A stretch of DNA of 64,000 bases from Streptomyces viridochromogenes (GTDB lineage: Bacteria; Actinomycetota; Actinomycetes; Streptomycetales; Streptomycetaceae). The stretch covers positions 62,001-126,000 of the forward strand of contig NZ_LGUR01000207.1 of assembly GCF_001270495.1 (NCBI RefSeq). The letters run 5' to 3'. The notes beneath the pieces were generated by a model that saw only the letters and a program-made list of their open reading frames with translations, made no database searches and was not told where the DNA came from. The translations under genes and the position numbers were made by a program. Numbering within the stretch: position 1 is the stretch's first letter; every line of letters begins with the position of its first letter. Positions 41,523-49,958 of this stretch are shown here, one piece after another.

Positions 41523-41783
41523 ATGCAGCAGGACAAGCACCCCGACTACCACGAGGTCGTCTTCCGCGACCGCGCCGCAGGCTACGCCTTCCTCACGCGG
41601 TCCACCGCGACCAGCGACCAGACCATCGAGTGGGACGACGGCGAGACCTACCCGGTCGTGGACGTCGAGATCTCCTCGGAGAGCCACCCCTTCTACACCG
41701 GCAAGGCCCGCACGGTGGACACCGAGGGCCGCGTCGCGGCCTTCGAACGGCGCTTCGGCGGCGGGGCGGGACAGGACGGCTGA
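41523..41783 (+). CDS. rpmE2: 50S ribosomal protein L31 type B
   Basis: 86 aa. [20 protein letters not shown], then [20 protein letters not shown] are the L31B signature. It lacks the zinc-binding cysteines of ordinary L31 (no Cys at all), so it can replace L31 when zinc is scarce. In actinobacteria such copies are often controlled by Zur; I did not find a convincing Zur box upstream. GAGGAG lies just before the ATG. Confidence 0.93.
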   Translation: MQQDKHPDYHEVVFRDRAAGYAFLTRSTATSDQTIEWDDGETYPVVDVEISSESHPFYTGKARTVDTEGRVAAFERRFGGGAGQDG

Positions 41784-41905
41784 TCCGGGGAGCGCACCGG
41801 AGCCCCGTGGCGTCGTCCGACCACTCGGTGCCGTCGACGGATCGCCGGCGTGCGCGTCACCAGCGTGCGAGTCGCCAGCGGGGCGAAGTGGAGTCCGCCA
41901 CCCGC

Positions 41906-42700
41906 TCAGATCACGTTGAGCGCCGCGGCGCAGCCCACTCCGCCGAGCACCATGAACACCGGCATCAGCACCTTGAGCTCGACCCAGCTGCCTGCCCGGA
42001 AACGCATGGCCTTGGGCGGGCCCAGCGGGTACCAGCGCTTGCGGCCCACCGGGATCGGCCACAGGATCGGGCAGCCGGACACCGTCAGCGCGTCCCCGAT
42101 GTCGTGCACCAGCGCGCCCAGCACGATCGGCAGCCCCAGCCACAGATACTCCTGGCCCGGCGCCGTGAACAGCCAGTCCGAGCCGTTGCCCGGCTTGTCC
42201 AGCACGCCCGCGAGGATCCACGCACTGGTCGCCGCCAGCAGCCAGACCAGGACGTCGCTGCTGGATCCCCGGGCCGCCCGCCACAGCAGACCTTCGATGG
42301 CGAGCACCATGTGCGCGAAGAGGATCGCCAGCACCGCCCAACGGCCACCGGTGATCGCCAGGACCGAGGCGCCGCCGCCGATCATGACGGCCCACAGCCA
42401 GGTGTGCGTGAGTGTGCGGTGCCCACCGGAGCGACGCGGGTCGCCCTGCTTCTTCGTCGCTTTGTAGACGGCGTACGACAGCTTGTCGACGATCTCGCAC
42501 AGCCAGCGCGACAGCGGTCCGAAGGCCCGCGAGATGGTGGCCGCCTTGTGATCGAGGTCCGGGGCCAGGGCGGCTCCGGCGCAGATCAGCGCGCCGACGA
42601 GGAGGACCGGCCAGGGCATCCCGTGCCCGGCAGCGGTGGCCGCCGCTCCGACACCGAGCCAGGCGGCAGCCCCCGACAGTGAGTGTGCTGGTCCCATCAT
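41906..42700 (-). CDS. membrane-bound metal-dependent hydrolase (YdjM/DUF457-like)
   Basis: 264 aa from ATG 42700 (ATG 42697 follows; the frame extends to 42856 but the extra part is not family-like). MMGPAHSLSG at the start, ALAPDLDHKAATIS (Asp/His), GGHRTLTHTW and ALVHDIGDALTVSG provide a His/Asp set typical of YdjM-like hydrolases. Six or so membrane helices. Substrate unknown. Divergent from the helicase gene. Confidence 0.8.
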   Translation of the reverse strand: MMGPAHSLSGAAAWLGVGAAATAAGHGMPWPVLLVGALICAGAALAPDLDHKAATISRAFGPLSRWLCEIVDKLSYAVYKATKKQGDPRRSGGHRTLTHTWLWAVMIGGGASVLAITGGRWAVLAILFAHMVLAIEGLLWRAARGSSSDVLVWLLAATSAWILAGVLDKPGNGSDWLFTAPGQEYLWLGLPIVLGALVHDIGDALTVSGCPILWPIPVGRKRWYPLGPPKAMRFRAGSWVELKVLMPVFMVLGGVGCAAALNVI

Positions 42701-42845
42701 CGCCGTTGCCCGCCCCATTCCTCGTGTGCCGCTGTCCAGTTGACCGGGTTCGCTGACGTGTCGTCGGCGACACAGCGTAGCGTTCGCGATCTTCGTGCTC
42801 GCATCCGATTCCCCTGTGAGGGAGGAGGGCAGGCAAGATGGGTGG

Positions 42846-45359
42846 GTGACCCTCATCGATCAGCTGCCGCCGAACGCCGACCCCGACGCCCTCTACGAAG
42901 CCTTCGAGTCGTGGGCGGAGGAGCGCGGCCTCACGCTCTACCCCCACCAGGAGGAAGCGCTGATCGAGGTGGTCTCCGGCGCGAACGTGATCGTGTCGAC
43001 ACCCACCGGCTCCGGCAAGAGCATGATCGCCGCGGGCGCCCACTTCGCCGCCCTGGCCCGGGACGAGGTCACTTTCTACACCGCTCCGATCAAGGCGCTG
43101 GTCTCGGAGAAGTTCTTCGAGCTGTGCAAGATCTTCGGCACCGAGAATGTCGGCATGCTGACCGGTGACGCGTCCGTCAACGCCGACGCACCGGTCATCT
43201 GCTGTACCGCCGAAGTGCTCGCGTCGATCGCGCTGCGCGACGGCAAGGACGCGGACGTCGGCCAGGTCGTCATGGACGAGTTCCACTTCTACGCGGAGGG
43301 CGACCGCGGCTGGGCCTGGCAGATCCCGATCCTGGAGCTGCCGCAGGCACAGTTCATCCTGATGTCGGCCACGCTCGGCGACGTCTCGATGTTCGAGAAC
43401 GACCTCACCCGGCGCACCGGCCGCCCGACATCGGTGGTCCGCTCGGCCACCCGCCCCGTGCCGCTGTCCTACGAGTACAAGTTCACCCCGCTCACCGAGA
43501 CCCTGACCGAACTGCTGGAGACCAAGCAGGCACCGGTCTACATCGTGCACTTCACCCAGGCTCAGGCCGTGGAGCGGGCGCAGGCGCTGATGAGCATCAA
43601 CATGTGCTCGCGCGAGGAGAAGGACCAGATCGCCGAGCTGATCGGCAATTTCCGCTTCACCACCAAGTTCGGCCGCAACCTCTCCCGCTACGTGCGGCAC
43701 GGAATCGGCGTGCATCACGCCGGCATGCTGCCGAAGTACCGGCGCCTGGTGGAGAAGCTCGCGCAGGCCGGTCTGCTGAAGGTCATCTGCGGCACCGACA
43801 CGCTCGGCGTGGGCGTCAACGTTCCCATCCGCACCGTGCTGTTCACGGCGCTGACCAAGTACGACGGCAACCGCGTCCGCACGCTGCGTGCCCGCGAGTT
43901 CCACCAGATCGCCGGCCGCGCCGGGCGGGCCGGCTTCGACACGGCGGGCTTCGTCGTGGCCCAGGCACCCGAGCACGTCATCGAGAACGAGAAGGCACTC
44001 GCCAAGGCCGGCGACGACCCGAAGAAGCGCCGCAAGGTCGTCCGCAAGAAGGCGCCAGAGGGCTTCGTCGCCTGGACGGAGAACACCTTCGAGAAGCTCA
44101 TCGCCTCCGAACCGGAGCCGCTGACCTCCCGCTTCCGGGTGACGCACACCATGCTGCTGTCGGTGATCGCCCGACCCGGCAACGCCTTCGCGGCGATGCG
44201 GCACCTGCTGGAGGACAACCACGAGCCGCGCAAGCAGCAGCTGCGGCACATCCGGCGCGCGATCGCCATCTACCGATCGCTGCTGGACGGCGGCATCGTC
44301 GAGAAGCTCGACGAGCCCGACGCCACGGGCCGCATCGTCCGCCTCACCGTCGACCTCCAGCAGGACTTCGCGCTCAACCAGCCACTGTCGACCTTCGCGC
44401 TGGCCGCGTTCGAGCTGCTGGACCCGGAGTCGCCGTCCTACGCCCTGGACATGGTGTCCGTCATCGAGTCCACCCTGGACGACCCGCGGCAGATCCTCGT
44501 AGCCCAGCTGAACAAGGCGAAGGGCGAGGCCGTCGCCGCCATGAAGGCGGACGGCGTCGAGTACGAGGAGCGCATGGAACGCCTCCAGGACATCAGCTAC
44601 CCCAAGCCGCTGGAGGAGCTGCTCTTCCACGCCTACAACACGTACCGCAAGAGCCACCCGTGGGTCGGCGACCACCCCCTTTCGCCGAAGTCCGTCATCC
44701 GGGACATGTACGAACGGGCGCTGACCTTCACGGAGTTGGTGTCCTTCTACGAGCTGGCCCGCACCGAGGGCATCGTGCTGCGCTACCTCGCCGGCGCCTA
44801 CAAGACCCTCGACCACAACATCCCGGACGACCTCAAGTCCGAGGACCTTCAGGACCTGATCGAGTGGCTCGGCGAGATGGTGCGCCAGGTCGACTCCAGC
44901 CTGCTCGACGAGTGGGAGCAGCTCGCCAACCCGGAGGAGATGACGGCCGAGGAGGCCCAGGAGAAGGCGGACGAGGTCAAGCCGGTCACCACCAACGCGC
45001 GTGCCTTTCGCGTCCTCGTCCGCAACGCCATGTTCCGCCGCGTAGAACTCGCCGCGCTCGACCAGGTCGAGGAGCTGGGCGAGATGGATGCCGAGGCCGG
45101 CTGGGACGCCGATGCCTGGGGTGAGGCGATGGACAAGTACTGGGACGAGTACGAGGACGTCGGCACCGGACCTGACGCCCGCGGCCCGAAGCTGCTGGTG
45201 ATCGAGGAGGAACCGGCGAACCGCCTGTGGCGCGTCCGCCAGATCTTCGACGACCCGAACGGCGACCACGACTGGGGCATCAGCGCGGAGGTCGACCTCA
45301 CCGCCTCCGACGCGGAAGGCCGCGCGGTGGTCCGAGTCACCGACGTAGGCCAACTGTGA
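42846..45359 (+). CDS. Ski2-like DEAD/DEAH box helicase
   Basis: 837 aa from GTG 42846, which gives the family start TLIDQLPPNADPDALYEAFE. Motif I TPTGSGKS, motif Ia YTAPIKALVSEK, motif II DEFH (QVVMDEFHFYAEGDRG), motif III LMSATLGD, motif IV-VI GIGVHHAGMLPKYRR, TLGVGVNVP and HQIAGRAGRAGFD. DUF3516 C-terminal region (RNAMFRRVELAALDQVEELG). Likely RNA or structured-nucleic-acid unwinding; a conserved actinobacterial gene. TesB follows after 28 bases and may share the transcript. Confidence 0.93.
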   Translation: MTLIDQLPPNADPDALYEAFESWAEERGLTLYPHQEEALIEVVSGANVIVSTPTGSGKSMIAAGAHFAALARDEVTFYTAPIKALVSEKFFELCKIFGTENVGMLTGDASVNADAPVICCTAEVLASIALRDGKDADVGQVVMDEFHFYAEGDRGWAWQIPILELPQAQFILMSATLGDVSMFENDLTRRTGRPTSVVRSATRPVPLSYEYKFTPLTETLTELLETKQAPVYIVHFTQAQAVERAQALMSINMCSREEKDQIAELIGNFRFTTKFGRNLSRYVRHGIGVHHAGMLPKYRRLVEKLAQAGLLKVICGTDTLGVGVNVPIRTVLFTALTKYDGNRVRTLRAREFHQIAGRAGRAGFDTAGFVVAQAPEHVIENEKALAKAGDDPKKRRKVVRKKAPEGFVAWTENTFEKLIASEPEPLTSRFRVTHTMLLSVIARPGNAFAAMRHLLEDNHEPRKQQLRHIRRAIAIYRSLLDGGIVEKLDEPDATGRIVRLTVDLQQDFALNQPLSTFALAAFELLDPESPSYALDMVSVIESTLDDPRQILVAQLNKAKGEAVAAMKADGVEYEERMERLQDISYPKPLEELLFHAYNTYRKSHPWVGDHPLSPKSVIRDMYERALTFTELVSFYELARTEGIVLRYLAGAYKTLDHNIPDDLKSEDLQDLIEWLGEMVRQVDSSLLDEWEQLANPEEMTAEEAQEKADEVKPVTTNARAFRVLVRNAMFRRVELAALDQVEELGEMDAEAGWDADAWGEAMDKYWDEYEDVGTGPDARGPKLLVIEEEPANRLWRVRQIFDDPNGDHDWGISAEVDLTASDAEGRAVVRVTDVGQL

Positions 45360-45387
45360 GCGCTGTGAGCACAGGAGAATCTCACCC

Positions 45388-46257
45388 ATGACGACGAACC
45401 CGGCCGAGAGGCTCGTGGATCTGCTCGACCTGGAGCAGATCGAGGTCAACATCTTCCGTGGCCGCAGCCCGCAGGAGTCACTGCAGCGGGTCTTCGGCGG
45501 CCAGGTGGCGGGCCAGGCGCTGGTCGCCGCCGCGCGCACCACGGACGGCGACCGTCCGGTGCACTCGCTGCACGCGTACTTCCTGCGCCCGGGGCGGCCG
45601 GGTGTGCCGATCGTGTACCAGGTCGAACGGGTGCGGGACGGCAGGTCGTTCACGACCCGCCGGGTCACCGCCGTGCAGCAGGGCCGCACGATCTTCAATC
45701 TCACCGCCTCCTTTCACAAGCCTGAACAGGGGAGCTTCGAGCACCAGCTGCCGCCGGCCCGTAAGGTCCCGGACCCGGAGTCGCTGCCGACGGTCACGGA
45801 CGAGATCCGGGAGCATCTGGGCGCGCTGCCGGAGCAGTTGGAGCGGATGGCGCGCCGCCAACCCTTCGACATCCGCTATGTGGACCGGCTGCGGTGGTCC
45901 GCCGAGGAAGTCAAGGACGCGGAGCCGCGCAGCGCGGTGTGGATGCGCGCGGTCGGGCCGCTCGGTGACGACCCGGTCGTGCACACGTGCGCGCTGACCT
46001 ACGCCAGTGATATGACCCTTCTGGATGCCGTGCGCATCCCGGTCGAGCCTTTGTGGGGCCCGCGGAGCTTCGACATCGCGTCGCTGGACCACGCGATGTG
46101 GTTCCACCGGCCCTTCCGCGCGGACGAGTGGTTCCTGTACGACCAGGAGTCACCGATCGCGACCGGCGGACGGGGCCTCGCTCGTGGGCGGATCTACGAC
46201 CTGGAGGGACGGCTGCTGGTGTCCGTCGTCCAGGAGGGGCTGTTCAGGTCGTTGTAG
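45388..46257 (+). CDS. tesB: acyl-CoA thioesterase II
   Basis: 289 aa, double hot-dog fold. GRSPQESLQRVFGGQVAGQA at the N-terminus, the HSLHAYFLRPG motif (catalytic region of the first hot dog), SLDHAMWFHRPFRADEWFLY and YDQESP near the end with the conserved Asp and Gln/Thr residues. Hydrolyses medium- and long-chain acyl-CoA. CAGGAGAAT precedes the ATG. Its 3' end overlaps the convergent gene by 14 bases. Confidence 0.93.
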   Translation: MTTNPAERLVDLLDLEQIEVNIFRGRSPQESLQRVFGGQVAGQALVAAARTTDGDRPVHSLHAYFLRPGRPGVPIVYQVERVRDGRSFTTRRVTAVQQGRTIFNLTASFHKPEQGSFEHQLPPARKVPDPESLPTVTDEIREHLGALPEQLERMARRQPFDIRYVDRLRWSAEEVKDAEPRSAVWMRAVGPLGDDPVVHTCALTYASDMTLLDAVRIPVEPLWGPRSFDIASLDHAMWFHRPFRADEWFLYDQESPIATGGRGLARGRIYDLEGRLLVSVVQEGLFRSL

Positions 46258-47230
46258 CCCGGCGAGTTCTGCGACGGAGCCTGCCCAGGAAGCCGCGTGG
46301 CGGTTGCGGCTCCTCGGGCCGTTCCGGATTGTCGGGCCGACCCGGCTTCTCCGATCGTCCCGGAGCCTCGGCCCGACTCGGCTCCTCGGTCCGGGACGGA
46401 CCGACGTGCCCTCGATGCTCGGGAGCCGGGGCCCGTTTCGCCGTGGGACGCGGCGCGGGCCGCCTCTCGCGCGCCTCCGCCAGAACCGCCGCCAGGTCGG
46501 CCCGCAGCAGGCTGATCTCGTCCGGGTCGTCCGCCGTCATGATCCTTTCGGCGATGAGGGCGGCGGGCGAACCCGGTGCACCGGATGCCGGCGGCCCTGG
46601 CCGGAAGCGGATCAGATGGGAACGCTCATAGGGGTCGGGCACGATCTCCCCGACCTGGACGGGGTCGAGGAAGGCGGCCACTGCGCCGGCGCTCTCCCAC
46701 GGGTCTTCGGCCAGTCGCAGCAAGAATCCCCGATGGCGGCCACGCCAGTTGCGCGGCCGCAGGTCCAGGCCCGCGTCCAGCAGGCCGCGCGGCCCTTCGG
46801 GCATACGCCGGGCGTTCAGCAAAGGCGCGTTCTTCTCGTCGGCGGCGAACTGCTTCAGCTCGTCGGCCAAGTACAGCCAGACCACGGCTCGGTAGCGGTT
46901 GAGGTACCACTTCACCGGTGCGACCACGCCCAGACGTGCGAGGCGCGTGAACCTTCCGGCGGACACATTCATGACGTCCGCGCCCTCCGTCGTGCCCACC
47001 ACCCGCACGCGGTCCTGCAACGACTCGGGAACTCCGTCCCCCGTACGCAGCCGATCGATCTCGGACCGTGGGACGCGCCTGCCCCCGCCTCCTTCGTCAG
47101 GAACGGTCCGGATGAGTCCGAGGTGGACGGCGAGGTCCAACTCGCCTCGCTTCAGTCCCAGTTCCCGGGCCGCTCGACTCGGTGTGAAGGCGAGAGGCGG
47201 GTGCGGTGTCGTGATGGTGTCGGCTGACAT
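46244..47230 (-). CDS. DUF6397-like helix-turn-helix protein
   Basis: 328 aa. GGGGGAGACC upstream of ATG 47230. Residues 15-60 (FTPSRAARELGLKRGELDLA, GGRRVPRSEIDRL) look like a MerR/excisionase-type HTH, and a second similar unit follows (NVSAGRFTRLARLGVVAPVK, RAVVWLYLADEL). The C-terminal 70 residues are Arg/Pro/Glu-rich and disordered. A Streptomyces-specific family without known function; could be a DNA-binding developmental protein. Confidence 0.7.
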   Translation of the reverse strand: MSADTITTPHPPLAFTPSRAARELGLKRGELDLAVHLGLIRTVPDEGGGGRRVPRSEIDRLRTGDGVPESLQDRVRVVGTTEGADVMNVSAGRFTRLARLGVVAPVKWYLNRYRAVVWLYLADELKQFAADEKNAPLLNARRMPEGPRGLLDAGLDLRPRNWRGRHRGFLLRLAEDPWESAGAVAAFLDPVQVGEIVPDPYERSHLIRFRPGPPASGAPGSPAALIAERIMTADDPDEISLLRADLAAVLAEARERRPAPRPTAKRAPAPEHRGHVGPSRTEEPSRAEAPGRSEKPGRPDNPERPEEPQPPRGFLGRLRRRTRRATTT

Positions 47231-47368
47231 GGTCGGTCTCCCCCGTGGAGTCGGTGGCTCACGCTCCGTGCGCTCGCCGTGACAAAACCGTAGCCGCTTT
47301 GCCGGATCTCGTGGCGGGCCTGTGGATAACTCCAGGGAGGATGACGAACCAGCAGGTCAGAGGACAGG

Positions 47369-47782
47369 TCAGAGGTCTGTGAGCGATGTCCGTTCGGGCT
47401 GTCGGGCATCCACGTCGAGGTGCTCGCCGACCCGGTTGACGAGCAGGGTCATCTCGTAGGCGATCTGGCCGATGTCGGCTTCCGCGCCGCTGAGCACGCA
47501 CAGACAGCTGCCGGTGCCCGCCGCGGTGACGAACAGCACGGCGTCGTCGAACTCGACCATCGTCTGGCGGACTCTGCCCGCGCCGAAGTGCCGTCCCGAG
47601 CCCTTGGCCAGGCTGTGCAGTCCGGACGAGACGGCGGCGAGGTGCTCGGCGTCCTCGCGTCGCAGTCCCGTGCTCGCACCCGTCACCAGACCGTCGTTGG
47701 ACAGCACCAACGCGTGTCGCACGTGATCGACGCGCTCCGTCAGGTCGTCCAGGAGCCAGCCGAGTCCCTGGTTCTGCGCCAT
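47369..47782 (-). CDS. roadblock/LC7 domain protein (CvnB-like, orphan)
   Basis: 137 aa. LGWLLDDLTERVDHVRHALVLSNDGLVTGAST is the roadblock start, DAEHLAAVSSGLHSLAKGSG and RQTMVEFDDAVLFVTAAGTGS the middle. Very close in sequence to the CvnB of the conservon at 49521. It is separated from that operon by the PPOX gene and has no conservon partners of its own, so it may be a duplicate that acts with the same GTPase. Confidence 0.88.
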   Translation of the reverse strand: MAQNQGLGWLLDDLTERVDHVRHALVLSNDGLVTGASTGLRREDAEHLAAVSSGLHSLAKGSGRHFGAGRVRQTMVEFDDAVLFVTAAGTGSCLCVLSGAEADIGQIAYEMTLLVNRVGEHLDVDARQPERTSLTDL

Positions 47783-47879
47783 GATCCGGTCTCCCCGTGT
47801 AGATGTCTCCCCCTGCGCCGGAGGATCTCTTCGTCACCCTCCCCGACGATCCGGCCCACAAGCAAGGAGGATGGAAGGC

Positions 47880-48308
47880 ATGGCGCAGAAGATGACCGAT
47901 GAGGAATGGCGGGCGTTCGTCTCGCACGGCACACGCACCGCGAAGCTCTCGACCGTGCGAGCCGACGGGAGTCCACATGTGACGCCGATCTGGTTCGTGC
48001 TCGACGGGGACGACGTGGTCTTCAACACGGGCAAGTCGAGTGTGAAGGGCCGCAATCTGGCCCGTGACGGCCGGGTGGCGCTGTGCGTGGACGACGACCG
48101 GCCACCGTACGACTTCGTGGTGGTGCAGGGCCGAGCCCGAGTTTCGGAGGATCTGGAGGAGCTGAGGCACTGGGCCGGTCGGATCGGGGCCCGCTACATG
48201 GGCGAGGAGCGCGCGGAGGAGTTCGGGGCCCGCAACGGTGTCCCGGGTGAACTCCTCGTCCGCGTCTCGATCGACAAGGTACTGGCGGAGAAGGGCGTCG
48301 CCGACTGA
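47880..48308 (+). CDS. PPOX-class F420-dependent flavin/deazaflavin oxidoreductase
   Basis: 142 aa. AAGGAGG at 47864-47870 places the start at ATG 47880 (9 bases), not the ATG at 47871. Split-barrel fold: RTAKLSTVRADGSPHVTPIW, then DVVFNTGKSSVKGRNLARDG, then VALCVDDDRPPYDFVVVQGR. The SSVKGRNL segment is typical of the F420-binding group. Substrate unknown. It sits opposite to the surrounding conservon genes. Confidence 0.85.
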   Translation: MAQKMTDEEWRAFVSHGTRTAKLSTVRADGSPHVTPIWFVLDGDDVVFNTGKSSVKGRNLARDGRVALCVDDDRPPYDFVVVQGRARVSEDLEELRHWAGRIGARYMGEERAEEFGARNGVPGELLVRVSIDKVLAEKGVAD

Positions 48309-48359
48309 CAGCCTGCCGAACACCGGCCGAACACCGGAGCCGACGGCGAAGAAGACCAG

Positions 48360-48965
48360 TCAGCCCACGGAGTTGAGCAGCCGGGCGGTGTGCATCCGCC
48401 CGGCGTACTCGACGAGTCGGATCAACACCTCCTTCCCCGAATCGCGGTCCCGGGCATCACAGAGCACCACGGGAGTTCCCTGGTCCAGGTCTAGGGCGCG
48501 CGAGACGTCATGGGCGCCGTACGTCCTGGCGCCCGCGAAGCAGTTGACGGCCACGACGAACGGGATGTGGCGGTGCTCGAAGTAGTCCACCGCCGGGAAG
48601 CAGTCCTCCAGGCGCCGGGTGTCCGCCAGGACCACGGCGCCCAGGGCTCCTTGCGACAGCTCGTCCCACAGGAACCAGAAGCGGTCCTGACCGGGGGTGC
48701 CGAAGAGGTAGAGGGACAGGCCGGAGCGGATGGTGATGCGCCCGAAGTCCATGGCGACCGTCGTGGTGACCTTCTGGTTCACGCCGTCGGTGTCGTCCAC
48801 CAGCTGCCCGGCTTCACTGAGCAGTTCCTCGGTGCGCAGCGGCCTGATCTCACTGACCGCGCCCACCAGGGTGGTCTTGCCCACGCCGAATCCACCGGCG
48901 ACCAGGATCTTCAACGCCAGCGCGGCGGTCTCGCCGTCGGAGGCGTCGGGGTGCTCGGAGACCAT
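48360..48965 (-). CDS. cvnD: conservon GTPase, ATP/GTP-binding protein
   Basis: 201 aa Ras-like small GTPase of the MglA/CvnD type. G1 GGFGVGKTTLV (about 24-34), G3 region LYLFGTPGQDRFWF (DTPG replaced by GTPG), G4-like VAVNCFAG (N-C-F instead of NKxD), G5 LCDARD. Conserved in Streptomyces conservons, where it is thought to be switched by the sensor/roadblock/DUF742 set. Last gene of this conservon; a 119-base gap separates it from the DUF742 gene. Confidence 0.9.
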   Translation of the reverse strand: MVSEHPDASDGETAALALKILVAGGFGVGKTTLVGAVSEIRPLRTEELLSEAGQLVDDTDGVNQKVTTTVAMDFGRITIRSGLSLYLFGTPGQDRFWFLWDELSQGALGAVVLADTRRLEDCFPAVDYFEHRHIPFVVAVNCFAGARTYGAHDVSRALDLDQGTPVVLCDARDRDSGKEVLIRLVEYAGRMHTARLLNSVG

Positions 48966-49084
48966 CGATCACTTCTCTCGGGAGTACCGGCATCGGTCGA
49001 CGTCACGGTGCGAAGTCAGCATCATGACAACTGCGGCTGCCTTTCGTGGGATTGGACCGCTTTTGGCTGGTTCTGAAAGGTCGT

Positions 49085-49498
49085 CTACAGGGCCCGCAAG
49101 CCTTCGATCACCTCGCGCAGAATCCGTTCGTCAGGAAGCTGCGCGGGCGGTACCGGACGGCTGACGGTGACGCAGCCCAGTTCCAGGAGGTCGCCCAGGA
49201 GCACCCTGACGACCCCCACGGGCAGATCTGCGCCCGCGGCGAGTTCCGCGACCGACTGCGTCTCCGGTCGGCAGAGCTCGACAAGGGCCCGGTGTTCCGG
49301 CCCGAGCGCGGTGTCGTCGTCGGCACCCGGCGCGGCCGCGGCCAACGTGACGAGGGCGATCAGATCGAACCGCACCCCGGTGGGACCGGGTTTGGTGCGT
49401 CCGCCCGTCATGGCGTACGGACGGACGAGGGGCCCGGCCTCGTTGTCGTACCACTGGCTGCCCTGCTCGCGCGGGTCGGCTGTCGTGTCCTCGGTCAT
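49085..49498 (-). CDS. cvnC: DUF742 protein of the conservon
   Basis: 137 aa. SQWYDNEAGPLVRPYAMTGG at the N-terminus is the DUF742 hallmark (VRPYAxTGGRT), and a winged-helix-like C-terminus follows (LCRPETQSVAELAAGADLPV, GVVRVLLGDLLELG). Placed between roadblock and GTPase genes as in known conservons. Membrane-associated signalling scaffold; exact role unknown. Confidence 0.9.
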   Translation of the reverse strand: MTEDTTADPREQGSQWYDNEAGPLVRPYAMTGGRTKPGPTGVRFDLIALVTLAAAAPGADDDTALGPEHRALVELCRPETQSVAELAAGADLPVGVVRVLLGDLLELGCVTVSRPVPPAQLPDERILREVIEGLRAL

Positions 49499-49520
49499 GT
49501 GCGCGGCCCGCCCTTCCGGC

Positions 49521-49958
49521 TCATCCCGCGGCGGGCGGCCGCGTGGCGGCGCGCGGCGGTGTGTAGAGGTGCTCGCCGACGCGCTTGACCAGTCGTGCCA
49601 TCTCGTACGCCACCAGTCCGATGTCGGCGGTCACGGCGGTGAGGACGGCGAGACAGGAGCCGTCGCCCGCGGCCGCCACGAACAGGAAGGCGTCGTCCAT
49701 CTCCACCATGGTCTGACGCACCCCGCCGGCGCCGAAATGCCGGCCCGCTCCCTTGGCCAGACTGTGGAAGCCGGAGGCCACCGCGGCGAGGTGTTCGGCG
49801 TCCTCACGGCGGAGACCGGTCGACGCGCCCACGGCGAGCCCGTCGTTGGACAGCACCACGGCGTGCCGCACCTCACTCACCCGCACCACCAGGTCGTCCA
49901 GCAGCCAGTCGAGTTCACCGGACCGCTGGGCGGCCCTCATGCTCGGATCCTGGATCAT
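49521..49958 (-). CDS. cvnB: roadblock/LC7 protein of the conservon
   Basis: 145 aa. ELDWLLDDLVVRVSEVRHAV, GASTGLRREDAEHLAAVASG and RQTMVEMDDAFLFVAAAGDG are roadblock motifs. ATG 49958 overlaps the sensor stop (ATGA, 49955-49958), so production is coupled. Roadblock proteins regulate small GTPases such as the CvnD encoded downstream. Nearly identical core to the orphan at 47369. Confidence 0.92.
   Translation of the reverse strand: MIQDPSMRAAQRSGELDWLLDDLVVRVSEVRHAVVLSNDGLAVGASTGLRREDAEHLAAVASGFHSLAKGAGRHFGAGGVRQTMVEMDDAFLFVAAAGDGSCLAVLTAVTADIGLVAYEMARLVKRVGEHLYTPPRAATRPPAAG

Noticed and set aside
37482..45704. A minus-strand open frame of about 2740 codons
   Set aside because: It lies opposite several clear genes (two ABC subunits, DUF5709, L31B, helicase). 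High GC leaves the antisense frame without stops; its translation is Arg/Gly/Pro/Ser-rich with no family features.
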